This document shows positions 33,785-43,771 of a stretch of 64,000 bases of DNA, piece by piece. The position numbers and the translations under genes were made by a program. Location: assembly GCF_928391935.1 (NCBI RefSeq), contig NZ_CAKMTD010000011.1, positions 1 through 64,000 of the forward strand, read 5' to 3'. This DNA comes from Rothia nasimurium (lineage in GTDB: Bacteria; Actinomycetota; Actinomycetes; Actinomycetales; Micrococcaceae). Position 1 is the first letter of the stretch, and each line of letters opens with the position of its first letter. A model generated the notes under the pieces. The model had not been told where the DNA came from, made no database searches, and saw nothing but the letters and a program-made list of their open reading frames with translations.

Positions 33785-36163
33785 TTAGCGGGAGCGGCGG
33801 CGGGCCCAGGTCACTAGGGCAGCACCAGCGGCAGCAAGCCCCGCAAGGCTAGCCAGACGTAGGCCCGGACGCGACGCACCAGCGTCCGTCTGCGGCGCAG
33901 GTGCAGAAGACCCCAGCCCACCAGCCTCAACATCTTCACTCTGAGACTGAGGTGTAGAGTCTGAAACACCTAGAGAAGATTCACTCTCAAGCTGACGATT
34001 AGACTCACCACCGGCAGTAGCCACCCCTCTCACCGGCAGGGCCCCGGTGCTTGCAGACTGGGCTTCCAGAACATCCCGGGAGGCCGGAGTCTCAGCGCCA
34101 GAACCTGTCACCTGCTCGTCGGCTCCTTGAGCCTGGCCAGCCTTCTGGGCGTTCTCCTGCAGGCCCGACGCAGTACGCAGCGGGGGAGTCTTGAAGAAGA
34201 GGGCCAGTACGAAGGCCAGAACCGTCACCAAGAAACCGACCCAGTAGACCGAAAGGGTTGAGGCATTAAACCCAACCATGAAGGGGCGGGTCAGGCGGGC
34301 GTCTGCCCCGATCAGGTAGGAGGTATCAGAGGTAGATACCTCAGAACTTGCACCCTCGGTAGAGGTTGAAGCAAGTTGCTCAGCAATACTTGGAGCCAGC
34401 TGATCAACCCAGTAGGAACGCTGGGCCTGATCAGACCAATCAACCGTCAGAACCCCATCCACCACAGAAGCGTGGGCCTGCTCGGCAGCAGTGGCTAGGG
34501 CAGCTTCTTCAGCCGCCGGTGTAGCTTCAGCAACCTGGGCATCAATCAGGGTCTGAGTCTGATCGGCAGGTAGGGTGCCAGCGTCCACCTGGGCCTGAAC
34601 CGCAGCGGAAACCTGCTGGTAGACCGCCTCATCGGCAGTAGCCCGGGCCTGGTCGGAGGCCGCCGACAACTGGCTGGTAATAGAAGCCTGGGCCGGTGAA
34701 ACCACCTGGTTCCACATCTGCTCCATAATGCCCTGGTTAGCGGGGGCTGAAGCTACCGCAGGGGTCAAGGCGGCGTCCAGACCCGCCCGCAGGTCGTCTT
34801 CGTCGCCCATAGCCTTCATAATGTTGCCGGGCATAGCCGAGAAGAGAACCGACAGCAGCACGGCGGTGCCCATGGTGCCACCAATCTGGCGGAAGAAGGT
34901 GGAGGCAGAGGATGCCACACCCATGTAGGCGGGGGAGACGGCGTTCTGCGCTGCCAGGGTCAGGGACTGCATGAGCTGACCCAAGCCTAGGCCCATGATG
35001 AACATGCCGATTATGAGGAACCAGAGGGGGCGGTCAGCCGTCATAAAGGTCAGGTAGTAGTAGGCCACCACCATCAGGGCGGTGCCCAGGATGGGGAAGA
35101 TTCGGTACTTGCCGGTGCTGGCGACGAGTCGGCCAGACACGATCGAGGCCGTCATTATACCTGCCATCATGGGCAGGGTGGCGAAGCCTGATTCGGTGGG
35201 GGTGAGGCCGGTGACGATCTGCAGGTAGAGGGGGATAGTCATCATGGCGCCGAACATGCCGAAGCCAACCAGGAAGCCCAGAATGGACGACATGGAGAAA
35301 GCACCTGAGCGGAAGAGGGCTAGGGGGATGATGGCGTCCTGCCCCATCTTGGATTCGATGATGAGGAAGGCGGCCAGGCCCAGGGCGGAGAGGGTGAAGC
35401 AGGTCAGTGAGCTGGGGGAAGTCCAGCCCCATTCGCGGCCCTGTTCAGCCACGAGAAGTAGGGGGACGAGGGCGACAACTACGCTGGTTGCGCCCCACCA
35501 GTCCACGCGGGGCTTGAGTGTGGCGTCTGTGATTCGGGGTAGGTGCAGGAACTTCCACACCATGCCCAGAGCGATCAGGCCGATGGGGACGTTGATGAGG
35601 AAGACCCAGCGCCAGCCAGTGACCCAGAGGATTTGGTCTGCCCCGGCGAAGAGGCCGCCGGTCAGGGGGCCGAGGACGGAGGAGATACCGAAGACGGCCA
35701 GGAAGTAGCCCTGGTACTTGGCACGCTCACGGGGGGCCAGCATGTCGCCCATAATCGCCATGGGCAGGGACATCAGGGCGCCAGCACCGATACCCTGGAA
35801 GGCTCGGAAAGCTGCCAGCATGATCATCGAAGTGGAGAAGCTAGAAAGAAGCGAACCCAGAATGAAGACGACGATACCGAAGAGGTAGAGGGGACGGCGG
35901 CCGAAGAGGTCGGAGAGTTTGCCGTAGATGGGGGTGGTGATCGTGGAGGTGATCATATAGGCGGTGGTGACCCAGGCCTGCTGTTCGAGGCCGTGGAGGT
36001 CGTCGCCGATCGTCCTGATGGCTGTTGAGACGATGGTTTGATCGAGGGAGGAGAGGAACATGCCTGCCATGAGGCCGACGATGACCAGCATGATTTGCCG
36101 CTGGGTCATGAGGGGTTGGCCTGTGGCGGCTGTCTGCTCCGGGGTAGCTGGTGCTGTAGACAT
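33785..36163 (-). CDS. DHA2-type MFS multidrug exporter with large outer insert and extra C-terminal helix
   Basis: 792 residues from ATG at 36163 (MSTAPATPEQ), preferred to the frame start 20 codons upstream. Proton-driven efflux, 14-helix type: FLSSLDQTIVSTAI (motif in helix 1), GKLSDLFGRRPLYLFG (loop 2-3). Family members are usually about 450-550 residues. The extra length is an outer insert before the last core helix (about residues 450-620), rich in Ala, Gln and Thr and mostly helical, and a Ser/Glu/Gln-rich tail (about 660-760) that ends in one more hydrophobic helix followed by ARRRSR. Substrate unknown. Confidence 0.88.
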   Translation of the reverse strand: MSTAPATPEQTAATGQPLMTQRQIMLVIVGLMAGMFLSSLDQTIVSTAIRTIGDDLHGLEQQAWVTTAYMITSTITTPIYGKLSDLFGRRPLYLFGIVVFILGSLLSSFSTSMIMLAAFRAFQGIGAGALMSLPMAIMGDMLAPRERAKYQGYFLAVFGISSVLGPLTGGLFAGADQILWVTGWRWVFLINVPIGLIALGMVWKFLHLPRITDATLKPRVDWWGATSVVVALVPLLLVAEQGREWGWTSPSSLTCFTLSALGLAAFLIIESKMGQDAIIPLALFRSGAFSMSSILGFLVGFGMFGAMMTIPLYLQIVTGLTPTESGFATLPMMAGIMTASIVSGRLVASTGKYRIFPILGTALMVVAYYYLTFMTADRPLWFLIIGMFIMGLGLGQLMQSLTLAAQNAVSPAYMGVASSASTFFRQIGGTMGTAVLLSVLFSAMPGNIMKAMGDEDDLRAGLDAALTPAVASAPANQGIMEQMWNQVVSPAQASITSQLSAASDQARATADEAVYQQVSAAVQAQVDAGTLPADQTQTLIDAQVAEATPAAEEAALATAAEQAHASVVDGVLTVDWSDQAQRSYWVDQLAPSIAEQLASTSTEGASSEVSTSDTSYLIGADARLTRPFMVGFNASTLSVYWVGFLVTVLAFVLALFFKTPPLRTASGLQENAQKAGQAQGADEQVTGSGAETPASRDVLEAQSASTGALPVRGVATAGGESNRQLESESSLGVSDSTPQSQSEDVEAGGLGSSAPAPQTDAGASRPGLRLASLAGLAAAGAALVTWARRRSR

Positions 36164-36541
36164 GACGAACCTTTGGTTTGGGGTGGTGGTGGGTTCGCGC
36201 GGTTTTGCTTGGTCTACGGGCAAGGACGCGGTGTGGGCGGCTTGGCGGGTAGGTCTTGGGTTCGCGAACTTCTTAAGCTTAGGTGCAGTTCTGCAAAAAA
36301 TCAGCCTTGGTGGGGGTGGCGTGCGCTATAGGTATAGGTCGCGGTAGTCACCCGAGTAGGGTGTGACCTTACACAAAGGGTCAAAACAAACATATTTGGT
36401 TTTGTGGGGAAATACCCCCTTAAGGTTGGGGTAACCCCAAATAAATAACACATAAACCCACATAAACACTCATTTTTTCTGGCATACTGGTGTCATACCA
36501 AACAACACAATCACTCACAGATTCTGTGAAAGGACCCTCTC
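36164..36541. promoter_or_regulatory. Divergent control region of the exporter and ldh
   Basis: 378 bases without a gene. A perfect 15-base palindrome, ttggggtaaccccaa, is at 36426-36440, in an A+T-rich stretch. Another imperfect pair, gtgtgac...ttacac, lies at about 36358-36377. ldh has a Shine-Dalgarno (aaagga) 8 bases before its ATG, so its mRNA has a leader. The -10 and -35 boxes are not clear. Confidence 0.5.
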
Positions 36542-37504
36542 ATGGCACTGGAAAAGAAGCACACCAAGCTCGGCGTAATTGGCGCAGGTGGCGTTGGCTC
36601 AGCAACCGCCTACGCAGCAACCCTCCGCGGCGCAGCAGACGAGGTCGTCATCTACGACATCGCCGGTGAACGCGCAGAAGCAGAAGGCCTGGACATCGCC
36701 CACGGCACCATGTTCGCCCACGAAGTAGCCGTTTCAGGCTCAGGCGACGTAGAAATCCTGCGAGACTGCGACCTCATCATCGTCACCGCCGGCGCCCGCC
36801 AGAAGCCCGGCCAGCCCCGCCTCGAACTGGCAGAAGCCAATGTCAACATCTTCAAGTCCATGCTCCCCAAGGTCATGGAGGTAGCCCCCAACGCTATCCT
36901 CATGATCGTCACCAACCCCTGTGACGTCCTTGCCGTTGTAGCCCAGAAGATCACCGGCCTGCCCACTGAACGCTGCTTCGCCTCCGGCACCGTCCTTGAC
37001 TCCTCCCGCCTGCGCTGGCTGATCGCCGAAAAGGCCGGCGTCTCCATCAAGTCCGTTCACGCTAACATCGTGGGCGAACACGGCGACTCAGAGTTCCCCG
37101 TCTGGTCAGCAGCTAACATCGGCATGGTACCCCTGGACGAGTGGACCAACGACGCCGGCGAAAAGGTCTTCACCGACGAGGTCAAGGAAGAACTGGCCGA
37201 GCAGGCCATGCGAGCTGCCTACAAGGTCATTGAAGGCAAGGGCTCAACCAACTACGCCATCGGTATCTCAGCAACCCGTATCGCAGAAGCCATCCTGCAC
37301 GGCCAGGACGCCGTCCTGAACGTCGCAACCCAGATTCGTGGCCGCTACGGCATTGAAGGTGAAGCCGCCCTCTCCCTGCCCTCCGTTGTCTCCCGCGACG
37401 GCGTCAAGCGCGTCCTCGACGTCCCCATGACTGAGGAAGAAGTTGAGCGTCTGCGTGCTTCAGCTAACGCCATCAATGCTTCATTGGCATCACTGGGTTT
37501 CTAA
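36542..37504 (+). CDS. ldh: L-lactate dehydrogenase
   Basis: 320 residues. Interconverts pyruvate and L-lactate with NADH. GAGGVGSATAYA (NAD loop), TAGARQKPGQPRLEL (substrate Gln/Arg loop), NPCDVL, DSSRLRWLIA (Arg), and catalytic His in GEHGDSEFPVWS. Gln in the KPGQPR loop supports lactate over malate. Monocistronic with terminator at 37556-37583. Confidence 0.95.
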   Translation: MALEKKHTKLGVIGAGGVGSATAYAATLRGAADEVVIYDIAGERAEAEGLDIAHGTMFAHEVAVSGSGDVEILRDCDLIIVTAGARQKPGQPRLELAEANVNIFKSMLPKVMEVAPNAILMIVTNPCDVLAVVAQKITGLPTERCFASGTVLDSSRLRWLIAEKAGVSIKSVHANIVGEHGDSEFPVWSAANIGMVPLDEWTNDAGEKVFTDEVKEELAEQAMRAAYKVIEGKGSTNYAIGISATRIAEAILHGQDAVLNVATQIRGRYGIEGEAALSLPSVVSRDGVKRVLDVPMTEEEVERLRASANAINASLASLGF

Positions 37505-37555
37505 TATACTGAAAGTCCCCTAGTGAGGTTCTCTGAACCGAGCGTTTTCCAGCAG

Positions 37556-37583
37556 GTGCCCCGTGCTCATGAGCACGGGGCAC
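37556..37583 (+). terminator. Terminator of ldh
   Basis: Palindromic hairpin gtgccccgtgctc-at-gagcacggggcac followed by tttcttt. Confidence 0.9.
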
Positions 37584-37721
37584 TTTCTTTCCTGCCAGGG
37601 GCAGCCACCCCTACCGGCCACAGCGAGCAAGGGCAGCGAGAGCCTGCTGAGCAGCCACCTCAAACTGTGACATTGCCCCCTGATGTTTCTTTGTGTGATA
37701 AAAGGCTGTAACGTCTACTGT

Positions 37722-38009
37722 ATGAGTACTAACCCTCGTGCCGAACTGGCCAACCTCGTATCAGCTCTTGAAGAGCACCTGAACTCCATCGTGAACAGCC
37801 GAGGCGATCACGATGCCTCTGTCGATAACGCCTATGTCGCTATTGCCAACGCCTTTGAACGTTACGAAGAAGCCCTGTTCGAAGCCTACGAAGAAGTCAC
37901 CCCGCTGGAGGTCTTCATTGAAGACGACGACGAGGACGACGATTTCGACTATGACTTCGAAGACGACGAAACCGATGAGGTTGAGTACTACCAGGCCGAT
38001 GACAAGTAG
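37722..38009 (+). CDS. Small acidic protein, function unknown
   Basis: 95 residues from ATG at 37722 ([13 protein letters not shown]). The N-terminal two thirds are helical ([28 protein letters not shown]); the rest is very acidic (runs of D and E ending ADDK). A similar acidic actinobacterial protein is often misnamed DNA primase. TAACGT 7 bases upstream could be a weak leaderless -10. Terminator at 38041-38068. Confidence 0.7.
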   Translation: MSTNPRAELANLVSALEEHLNSIVNSRGDHDASVDNAYVAIANAFERYEEALFEAYEEVTPLEVFIEDDDEDDDFDYDFEDDETDEVEYYQADDK

Positions 38010-38040
38010 ACCTGCAGAGCGGGGATAACCTGTTATTCCA

Positions 38041-38068
38041 AGCACAGCACCGCGTGCGGTGCTGTGCT
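38041..38068 (+). terminator. Terminator of the acidic protein gene
   Basis: 13-bp stem agcacagcaccgc/gcggtgctgtgct followed by tttt. Confidence 0.9.
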
Positions 38069-38084
38069 TTTTCGTTGTCTCGCG

Positions 38085-38090
38085 TAGAGT
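38085..38090 (+). promoter_or_regulatory. -10 box of uppP (leaderless)
   Basis: TAGAGT, 8 bases before the GTG start at 38099; no Shine-Dalgarno. Confidence 0.5.
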
Positions 38091-38098
38091 TTTTGGTT

Positions 38099-38929
38099 GT
38101 GGAATGGATACAAGCAATTATCCTGGGGTTCGTCCAGGGTTTAACTGAGTTTTTGCCGATTTCGTCATCGGGTCACATCCGTATTGTGGGGCAGTTCCTG
38201 CCCAACGGGGAGGACCCTGGCGCGGCCTTTACCGCTATCACCCAGCTGGGTACTGAGGCGGCTGTTTTGGTGTTCTTCTGGAAGGACATCGTTCGCATTA
38301 TTAAGAATTGGTTCGGGTCGCTGGTCGGCAAGGTTGATAAGAAGGACCCGGACGCTCGCATGGGCTGGTTCATCATTATTGGCTCCCTGCCCATTGCTAT
38401 TCTTGGCCTGCTGCTGGAAGACTACATTGATTCAACCTTCCGTAGCCTCTGGATTACCGCAACCATGCTGATTGTGTTTGCTGTCTTCCTGGGTATTGCA
38501 GACAGGATTGGCAAGGAGCAGCGAGAGATTAAGGATCTGACCGTCAAGCACGGCGTCCTCTTTGGTTTCGCCCAGGCGCTGGCCCTGGTTCCCGGTGTCT
38601 CCCGTTCTGGCGGTACTATCATGGCTGGTTTGCTGATGGGGTACACCCGTGAAGCTGCAGCCCGGTACTCCTTCCTGCTGGCAATTCCGGCGGTTTTCGC
38701 GTCGGGTCTTTACAAGCTGGCTGGCAGCATTTCTGAGGGTTTTACCGGTTACTACGGTTTTGGCTCGACCATGCTGGCAACGGTTGTGAGCTTTGTGGTT
38801 GGTTACTTGATCATTGGCTGGTTCTTGAAGTACGTTTCTAACAAGAGCTACAGCATTTTCGTCTGGTACCGCATTGCCCTGGGCCTGGTGCTCTACCTGC
38901 TGCTGGGTCTTGGCGTTTTGGTTGCCTAA
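38099..38929 (+). CDS. uppP: Undecaprenyl-diphosphatase UppP/BacA
   Basis: 276 residues from GTG at 38099 (VEWIQAII). Recycles the lipid carrier for peptidoglycan in the membrane; gives bacitracin tolerance when abundant. [17 protein letters not shown] (catalytic Glu/Ser/His region, about 10-30) and [11 protein letters not shown] (about 170-182) are intact. Eight hydrophobic segments. Same gene order (uppP then mshC) as in mycobacteria. Confidence 0.95.
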   Translation: MEWIQAIILGFVQGLTEFLPISSSGHIRIVGQFLPNGEDPGAAFTAITQLGTEAAVLVFFWKDIVRIIKNWFGSLVGKVDKKDPDARMGWFIIIGSLPIAILGLLLEDYIDSTFRSLWITATMLIVFAVFLGIADRIGKEQREIKDLTVKHGVLFGFAQALALVPGVSRSGGTIMAGLLMGYTREAAARYSFLLAIPAVFASGLYKLAGSISEGFTGYYGFGSTMLATVVSFVVGYLIIGWFLKYVSNKSYSIFVWYRIALGLVLYLLLGLGVLVA

Positions 38930-38947
38930 GACTTGAGTCACTTTCGA

Positions 38948-38977
38948 TACCTGCCTGGAAGGTTTTCCGGGCAGGTA
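38948..38977 (+). terminator. Terminator of uppP
   Basis: 13-bp stem tacctgcctggaa/ttccgggcaggta (one wobble pair), ggtt loop, followed by ttgtttt. Confidence 0.85.
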
Positions 38978-39037
38978 TTGTTTTAGCTAGAAAGAATTTT
39001 GGCTTCGGTATGAAGCCCCGACGAACGCGAGGTGTTC

Positions 39038-40333
39038 ATGCGAGCTTGGGATCAGCCCAGCATTCCGTCCCTACCTGGTCAGGCCCCCCTGCCTACTGTT
39101 TTTGATACTGCTGCCGGTGGTCGGGTGACCCTGGAGCGGGAGGAGAAGGCTGGGCTATATGTGTGTGGCATTACCCCTTACGATGCGACCCATATGGGCC
39201 ATGCGTCAACCTATGTTGCGTTCGATGTGCTGAACCGGGCCTGGCGGGACGCTGGTATTCCGGTCACCTTCGTCCAGAACGTGACTGACGTGGATGACCC
39301 CCTGCTAGAGCGAGCTGAGGCCACTGGTGTTGACTGGCAGGTTTTGGCCCAGGAGCAGACGGACCTCTTCCGCACGGATATGGTGGCCTTGAACGTGATT
39401 GCCCCCGATCATTACGTGAGCGTGGTGGATTCGGTTCCTGCTGTTGCGGACGCTGTTAACCGCCTGTTGGAGGATGGGATTGCTTACCGTGTTCCTGGTT
39501 TTACGGCCGAGGACGGCACCACCCACCCGGACGGGGACATTTACTTTGATCTTGAGGCAGCTGAGGCCGCAGGTGCGGGCAAGCCCGGGGCCTGGGCCCT
39601 GGGCCAGGTAGCCCACTATGATGCCGATGAGATGCTCACAATTTTTGGGGAACGGGGAGGCGACCCGGAGCGTCCTGGTAAGCGTAACCCCCTTGACCCC
39701 CTCCTGTGGCGGGTTGAGCGTCCCGGTGAGCCTGCCTGGGAGGCAGGGGAGTTAGGGCGTGGCCGTCCCGGTTGGCATATTGAGTGCAGCGTGATTTCAA
39801 GCCAGTATCTGGGTGCCCCCTTCTCCGTGCAGGGCGGCGGGTCTGACCTGATTTTCCCCCACCACGATTTGGGGTCGAGCCATTCCTATGCCCTGAACGG
39901 CCGGCCCATGGCCCGTCACTTCATGCACACCGGCATGGTGGGGCTTGACGGCGAAAAGATGAGTAAGTCCCTGGGGAACCTGGTTCTGGTATCCAAGCTG
40001 CGGGCCGAAGGGGTAGAACCTGCCGCTATTCGCCTGGCTATTATGGATAACCACTACCGCACGGATTGGTTCTGGGAGGATTCCCTCCTGCAGAAAGCTA
40101 AGGGGCGGCTTGAACTGTACCGGTCTGCTGTTGCTGCAGCCCCCGGTGAAGCCGACGACCGCGCCCTTGCCCTGGTGAACACCGTCCGCGAGCAACTAGC
40201 AGACGACCTGAATACCCCGGCAGCCCTGGTGTCCATAGACCAGTGGGCACTTTCTACCCTAGAAAACGGTGGAGCAGGAGGTCAGCTCGTCGCTGATCTT
40301 TTGATGGCACGCTTGGGAATCAGCCTGTCCTAG
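39038..40333 (+). CDS. mshC: Cysteine:GlcN-Ins ligase MshC (mycothiol synthesis)
   Basis: 431 residues from ATG at 39038 (MRAWDQPS; gagg 5 bases upstream). Joins cysteine to GlcN-inositol using ATP. A class I tRNA-synthetase fold related to Cys[19 protein letters not shown] (zinc Cys and HIGH-like motif), WHIECSVIS (zinc Cys), [11 protein letters not shown], and [10 protein letters not shown] (KMSKS). It lacks the CysRS anticodon domain and has the N-terminal lead typical of MshC. Shows that the organism makes mycothiol. Confidence 0.93.
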   Translation: MRAWDQPSIPSLPGQAPLPTVFDTAAGGRVTLEREEKAGLYVCGITPYDATHMGHASTYVAFDVLNRAWRDAGIPVTFVQNVTDVDDPLLERAEATGVDWQVLAQEQTDLFRTDMVALNVIAPDHYVSVVDSVPAVADAVNRLLEDGIAYRVPGFTAEDGTTHPDGDIYFDLEAAEAAGAGKPGAWALGQVAHYDADEMLTIFGERGGDPERPGKRNPLDPLLWRVERPGEPAWEAGELGRGRPGWHIECSVISSQYLGAPFSVQGGGSDLIFPHHDLGSSHSYALNGRPMARHFMHTGMVGLDGEKMSKSLGNLVLVSKLRAEGVEPAAIRLAIMDNHYRTDWFWEDSLLQKAKGRLELYRSAVAAAPGEADDRALALVNTVREQLADDLNTPAALVSIDQWALSTLENGGAGGQLVADLLMARLGISLS

Positions 40334-40349
40334 CCCCCCACGCCTGAAA

Positions 40350-40391
40350 AACCGCCCTCCCGAGAGTACACATGCTCAAGGGAGGGCGGTT
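40350..40391. terminator. Bidirectional terminator between mshC and the PAC2 gene
   Basis: 12-bp stem aaccgccctccc/gggagggcggtt with T-runs on both strands. Confidence 0.9.
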
Positions 40392-40428
40392 TTCTCGTTG
40401 CACCGTAATCGCAGGAGGGTTTTCCTTG

Positions 40429-41334
40429 TTAGCTTTGGGCCGTATCCTGGCCGTCGTCATTGCGATCTTGGAGGAACTTTTCGAACTCTGCTGCGATATC
40501 GAACTGGCTGAAATCGTTGATATCCCGTTCGGCTTCTGCGGCAGATTCCAGGTTGTGTACGTAGGCCTTGAGCTCAGGTTCCTCGTCGAGCAAGTCGTCG
40601 GCGTCGCGGTCCCAGCGCATCATCTCATTCTGAAAATGTTCGAGGGGCATCGGGAATTTGAGGATGGGCTCAAGCGTAGACAGCAAGGCAAAGGATGCCT
40701 TGGGCTGGGGAGGGTGGGCCACGTAGTGGGGGACAGAGACCCAAAGGGAGATGGTGTTCACCGAGTGTTTTGGGGCCTCGTGGGCCAGGACGCCAATAAG
40801 GCCGGTTTCACCGCTATAGGTTGAGGGCTGAACACCGGGAAGTTTCAGGGCCTCGGGTGAGTAGCTGGTGATCCCAACGGGGAGGGGCAGGGTGTGAGGG
40901 ACCTCGTCCAGGAGGGAACCGATGAGCACAACCAGATCAACCTGCTCTTGGGCCGCGAAGGCGAAGAAATCGTCGCAGAAGGCTTTCCACCCCAGGGAGG
41001 GCTCCGGGCCAGTAAGGGTAAGGATTCTTGTGCCGCTAGTGGTTAGCGACTCAGTACATTTCAGTTCAGGCCAGATTAATTCTGTTCCCCCGGTCTGGTT
41101 GGGGGAGAGCTGGGGCCGGGTTTCGGTAAAGGAGTAGTACTGCTCGTGCTCAAAGCCCTGAACTGGGGACCCCTGGTAGTGGGAGCTGATGGTCTTGACC
41201 GCCTCAGTGGCAGCTTCACCAGCGTCATTCCACCCATCAAAAGCTACCAGCAGGACGGTTGGGGCGTGGGCTGGTCCTGGGTTCAGCGAGTTGAAATGGG
41301 CGAGGGCATCGACGGGAAGCGGTTCATTCATCAC
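40429..41334 (-). CDS. PAC2-family protein
   Basis: 301 residues. Family named after a eukaryotic proteasome assembly chaperone; bacterial members have unknown function and are common beside mshC in actinobacteria. LLVAFDGWNDAGEAATEAV (about 30-48) is the family start, with VLIGSLLDEVPHTLPLP in the middle and a C-terminal acidic helix. A TAAGAT hexamer ends 6 bases before GTG at 41334 (ATG at 41331 is the alternative). The presence of a proteasome-chaperone relative in a locus without proteasome genes is notable but likely unconnected. Confidence 0.85.
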   Translation of the reverse strand: MMNEPLPVDALAHFNSLNPGPAHAPTVLLVAFDGWNDAGEAATEAVKTISSHYQGSPVQGFEHEQYYSFTETRPQLSPNQTGGTELIWPELKCTESLTTSGTRILTLTGPEPSLGWKAFCDDFFAFAAQEQVDLVVLIGSLLDEVPHTLPLPVGITSYSPEALKLPGVQPSTYSGETGLIGVLAHEAPKHSVNTISLWVSVPHYVAHPPQPKASFALLSTLEPILKFPMPLEHFQNEMMRWDRDADDLLDEEPELKAYVHNLESAAEAERDINDFSQFDIAAEFEKFLQDRNDDGQDTAQS

Positions 41335-41340
41335 CCCCAT

Positions 41341-41346
41341 ATCTTA
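41341..41346 (-). promoter_or_regulatory. -10 box of the PAC2 gene (leaderless)
   Basis: TAAGAT on the minus strand, 6 bases before GTG at 41334. Confidence 0.5.
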
Positions 41347-41449
41347 CCTGATGGGCTTTCAGCTCACTGTGGGAGACGGTTTTTGCATAGACTAGGGGTG
41401 CGTATGGGCTTATTAGGGCCCAGTCTGTAGATCTGAGAAGGTTTGTTCT

Positions 41450-42580
41450 ATGGTTGTGGGTTCTGGTATCCGCATCGGTCGTTTTGTGGGTGCTCCTATT
41501 GTGGTGAAGCCGTCCTGGTTCCCGCTGATGGCAGTTGTCATCCTTGGGTACGGTCTTAATTTGGCGTCCTGGCGTAGTCTGACCACTGCCCAAGGTTTTC
41601 TGGCTGCCACTATTACCGCTGTGACTCTTGCTGTTGGCGTCCTTTTGCACGAGCTGGCTCACGCTGCAGTGGCCCATGCGCGGGGAATTCGGGTGCAGGC
41701 GATTAACGTCAACATGTGGGGCGGGCATACCAAGATGCAGACCTCCTCAGCCGTGTCGAGTTTCTGGGTGGCGGTAAGTGGGCCCCTGGTAAATTTTGTG
41801 GTCGCTGCCCTCTGCTATTTGGTCTGGGTCAACACTGGAACTGCTGACTTTTTTGGTTTTGTCTTGGCTGCCCAGGTGAACTTGGCTGTGGGTATCTTCA
41901 ACCTGGTTCCGGCCTTCCCCCTAGATGGCGGTCACGCCCTGGAAGCCCTGGTGTTCCTCATGACTGGTCGTCGTTCGGTTGCCATACGGGTGACTGCTTA
42001 CTCCGGTCTTCTCCTGATTGCCCTGGTGGTGGGTTTCCTGCTGGCAACAGGTGCGTGGCAGTCCTTGTTTGCACTTGTTGCGGCTGGTTTCCTTGGCTAT
42101 TACCTGTGGACGGGGGCGTCCCACTCCCTGCGGAGGCTGGGGGAGGACCGTAACCCGGCCCACCCCCTGAGGGCGTCAGAACTCATGGTCCCTGTGCAGT
42201 TTGCGGCGGCTGACGAGCTGATTGGCCAGGCTGGTCAAAAGTGGGATGGGAAATCGCCTCTCGTTCTGCTTCGCAATATGGGTGCAGGTGGCCTTGAGCC
42301 CAGTGCCGTTGTCTTACCCTATGCTTTAGATGCCGCCGTCGGCACTCTTGATTCCCAGCCGCTTGCTGCCCTGGGGCAGCCCCTGGCCACCCGGACGATG
42401 GACGTTCGGGCAGGCTTGCTGGATACGGTTGACGAATTTAACGGTTTTGCCTACCACAGGCTGCCTGAGGAGGATCGGGACGACGTTGTCGCCTGGATTG
42501 TGCAGGATTCTGGCCGTCCGGTGGGGCTTGTCACAGCCCAGGCCCTACGGGCCCAGATCCTTGATCTTGCAGGAAAGTAA
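41450..42580 (+). CDS. M50-family intramembrane zinc protease (site-2 protease type)
   Basis: 376 residues. Six or so membrane helices. Active-site HELAH (about residue 67) and the second metal motif NLVPAFPLDGGHALEAL (about 153-170) are present, so it should be active. It cuts membrane-bound anti-sigma factors or other proteins in this class. The C-terminal third (about 240-376) is soluble and resembles weakly conserved CBS domains, as in Rip3-type proteases. Shine-Dalgarno gagaagg about 9 bases before ATG. Gene order M50 - trmI - arc is kept in relatives. Confidence 0.88.
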   Translation: MVVGSGIRIGRFVGAPIVVKPSWFPLMAVVILGYGLNLASWRSLTTAQGFLAATITAVTLAVGVLLHELAHAAVAHARGIRVQAINVNMWGGHTKMQTSSAVSSFWVAVSGPLVNFVVAALCYLVWVNTGTADFFGFVLAAQVNLAVGIFNLVPAFPLDGGHALEALVFLMTGRRSVAIRVTAYSGLLLIALVVGFLLATGAWQSLFALVAAGFLGYYLWTGASHSLRRLGEDRNPAHPLRASELMVPVQFAAADELIGQAGQKWDGKSPLVLLRNMGAGGLEPSAVVLPYALDAAVGTLDSQPLAALGQPLATRTMDVRAGLLDTVDEFNGFAYHRLPEEDRDDVVAWIVQDSGRPVGLVTAQALRAQILDLAGK

Positions 42581-42664
42581 GCCCTGATAGATTCATACCC
42601 CTTGCCCCTATTTTTCTGAGACAATGGGTATGACACCTTTTGATTGAAAAGAGAATTATTCAGT

Positions 42665-43681
42665 ATGAGCAACCCAACCGGTAGCATCAACCGTCGTGGC
42701 CCCTTCCGTCCTGGTGAACGGGTCCAGCTAACTGACGAACGTGGCCGCATGACCACTATCACCCTGGCTGAAGGCGGTGAATACCATTCCCACCGTGGTT
42801 TCTTTAAACATTCTGAGCTGATTGGCCACGTTGAAGGTACTGTCATTGAAAATTCCGAGGGTTTTAAGTTCCAGGCCCTCCGCCCCCTGTATAAGGACTT
42901 CGTCCTGTCTATGCCTCGGGGCGCTGCAGTTGTCTACCCCAAGGACGCCGGCCAGATCGTGACCATGGCTGATATCTTCCCCGGTGCCCGCGTCATCGAG
43001 GCCGGGGTCGGTTCCGGTGCCCTGTCCATCGCCCTGCTACGGGCTGTGGGCGACGGCGGCCACCTGCGCTCCTTTGAGCGTCGGGAAGAGTTCGCTGACA
43101 TCGCCCGAGGAAACATTGAAACCTTTTTCGGTGGGGAGCACCCCGCCTGGTCCCTGACCCTGGGTGATCTAGCCGAGGCTCTGGGACAGGTTGAAGAACC
43201 CGGTAGCGTAGACCGCGCCGTCCTGGACATGCTGGCCCCCTGGGAGTGCCTGGACGCCGTCGCTACCGCCCTGGCCCCCGGTGGCGTCATCATTTGCTAT
43301 GTTGCAACCGTCACCCAGCTCTCCCGCGTCGCCGAGGCCCTACGCGCTGACGGCCGCTTCACCGAGCCTGAATCCCACGAAACCATGGTGCGAGGCTGGC
43401 ACGTTGAGGGCCTGGCAGTTCGCCCTGACCACCGCATGGTGGCCCACACCGGCTTCCTGATTACCGCCCGCCGTCTGGCTGATGGGGCTGAGCGTCTGGC
43501 TCCTAAGCGTCGAGCCTCCAAGACTGATTTCTCAGAAGAGGATATGAACGCCTGGACCCCTGCCGCCCTCGGCGAGCGCAACGTCTCAGACCGCAAACTC
43601 CGCCGGGCTGGACGCGACGCCCTGAACCTGGCAGATAAGGCAGCTGAGGCCCGGGCTGCTGCTGAAAACGAAGAAGTTTAG
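42665..43681 (+). CDS. trmI: tRNA (adenine-58-N1)-methyltransferase TrmI
   Basis: 338 residues from ATG at 42665 (MSNPTGSINR). Makes m1A58 in the tRNA T loop. N-terminal beta domain, then ALRPLYKDFVLSMPRGAAVVYPKD, SAM site VIEAGVGSGALSIALL (about 110-125) and VDRAVLDMLAPWECL. The C-terminal tail (about 285-338) is charged and poorly conserved. Precedes arc, as in mycobacteria. Confidence 0.93.
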   Translation: MSNPTGSINRRGPFRPGERVQLTDERGRMTTITLAEGGEYHSHRGFFKHSELIGHVEGTVIENSEGFKFQALRPLYKDFVLSMPRGAAVVYPKDAGQIVTMADIFPGARVIEAGVGSGALSIALLRAVGDGGHLRSFERREEFADIARGNIETFFGGEHPAWSLTLGDLAEALGQVEEPGSVDRAVLDMLAPWECLDAVATALAPGGVIICYVATVTQLSRVAEALRADGRFTEPESHETMVRGWHVEGLAVRPDHRMVAHTGFLITARRLADGAERLAPKRRASKTDFSEEDMNAWTPAALGERNVSDRKLRRAGRDALNLADKAAEARAAAENEEV

Positions 43682-43771
43682 TTGAAGTGGAGCCGGGGTG
43701 GGGCCGCAGGACGTACCTGCCCCGGCTTTCCCGCCCCAGATGGGGTGTGAGGTAGTGGAAGGGGAAGTGTG

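Noticed and set aside
40429..41334. PAC2 protein as evidence for a working 20S proteasome
   Set aside because: Bacterial PAC2 proteins occur widely without proteasomes, and the position beside mshC is conserved regardless.
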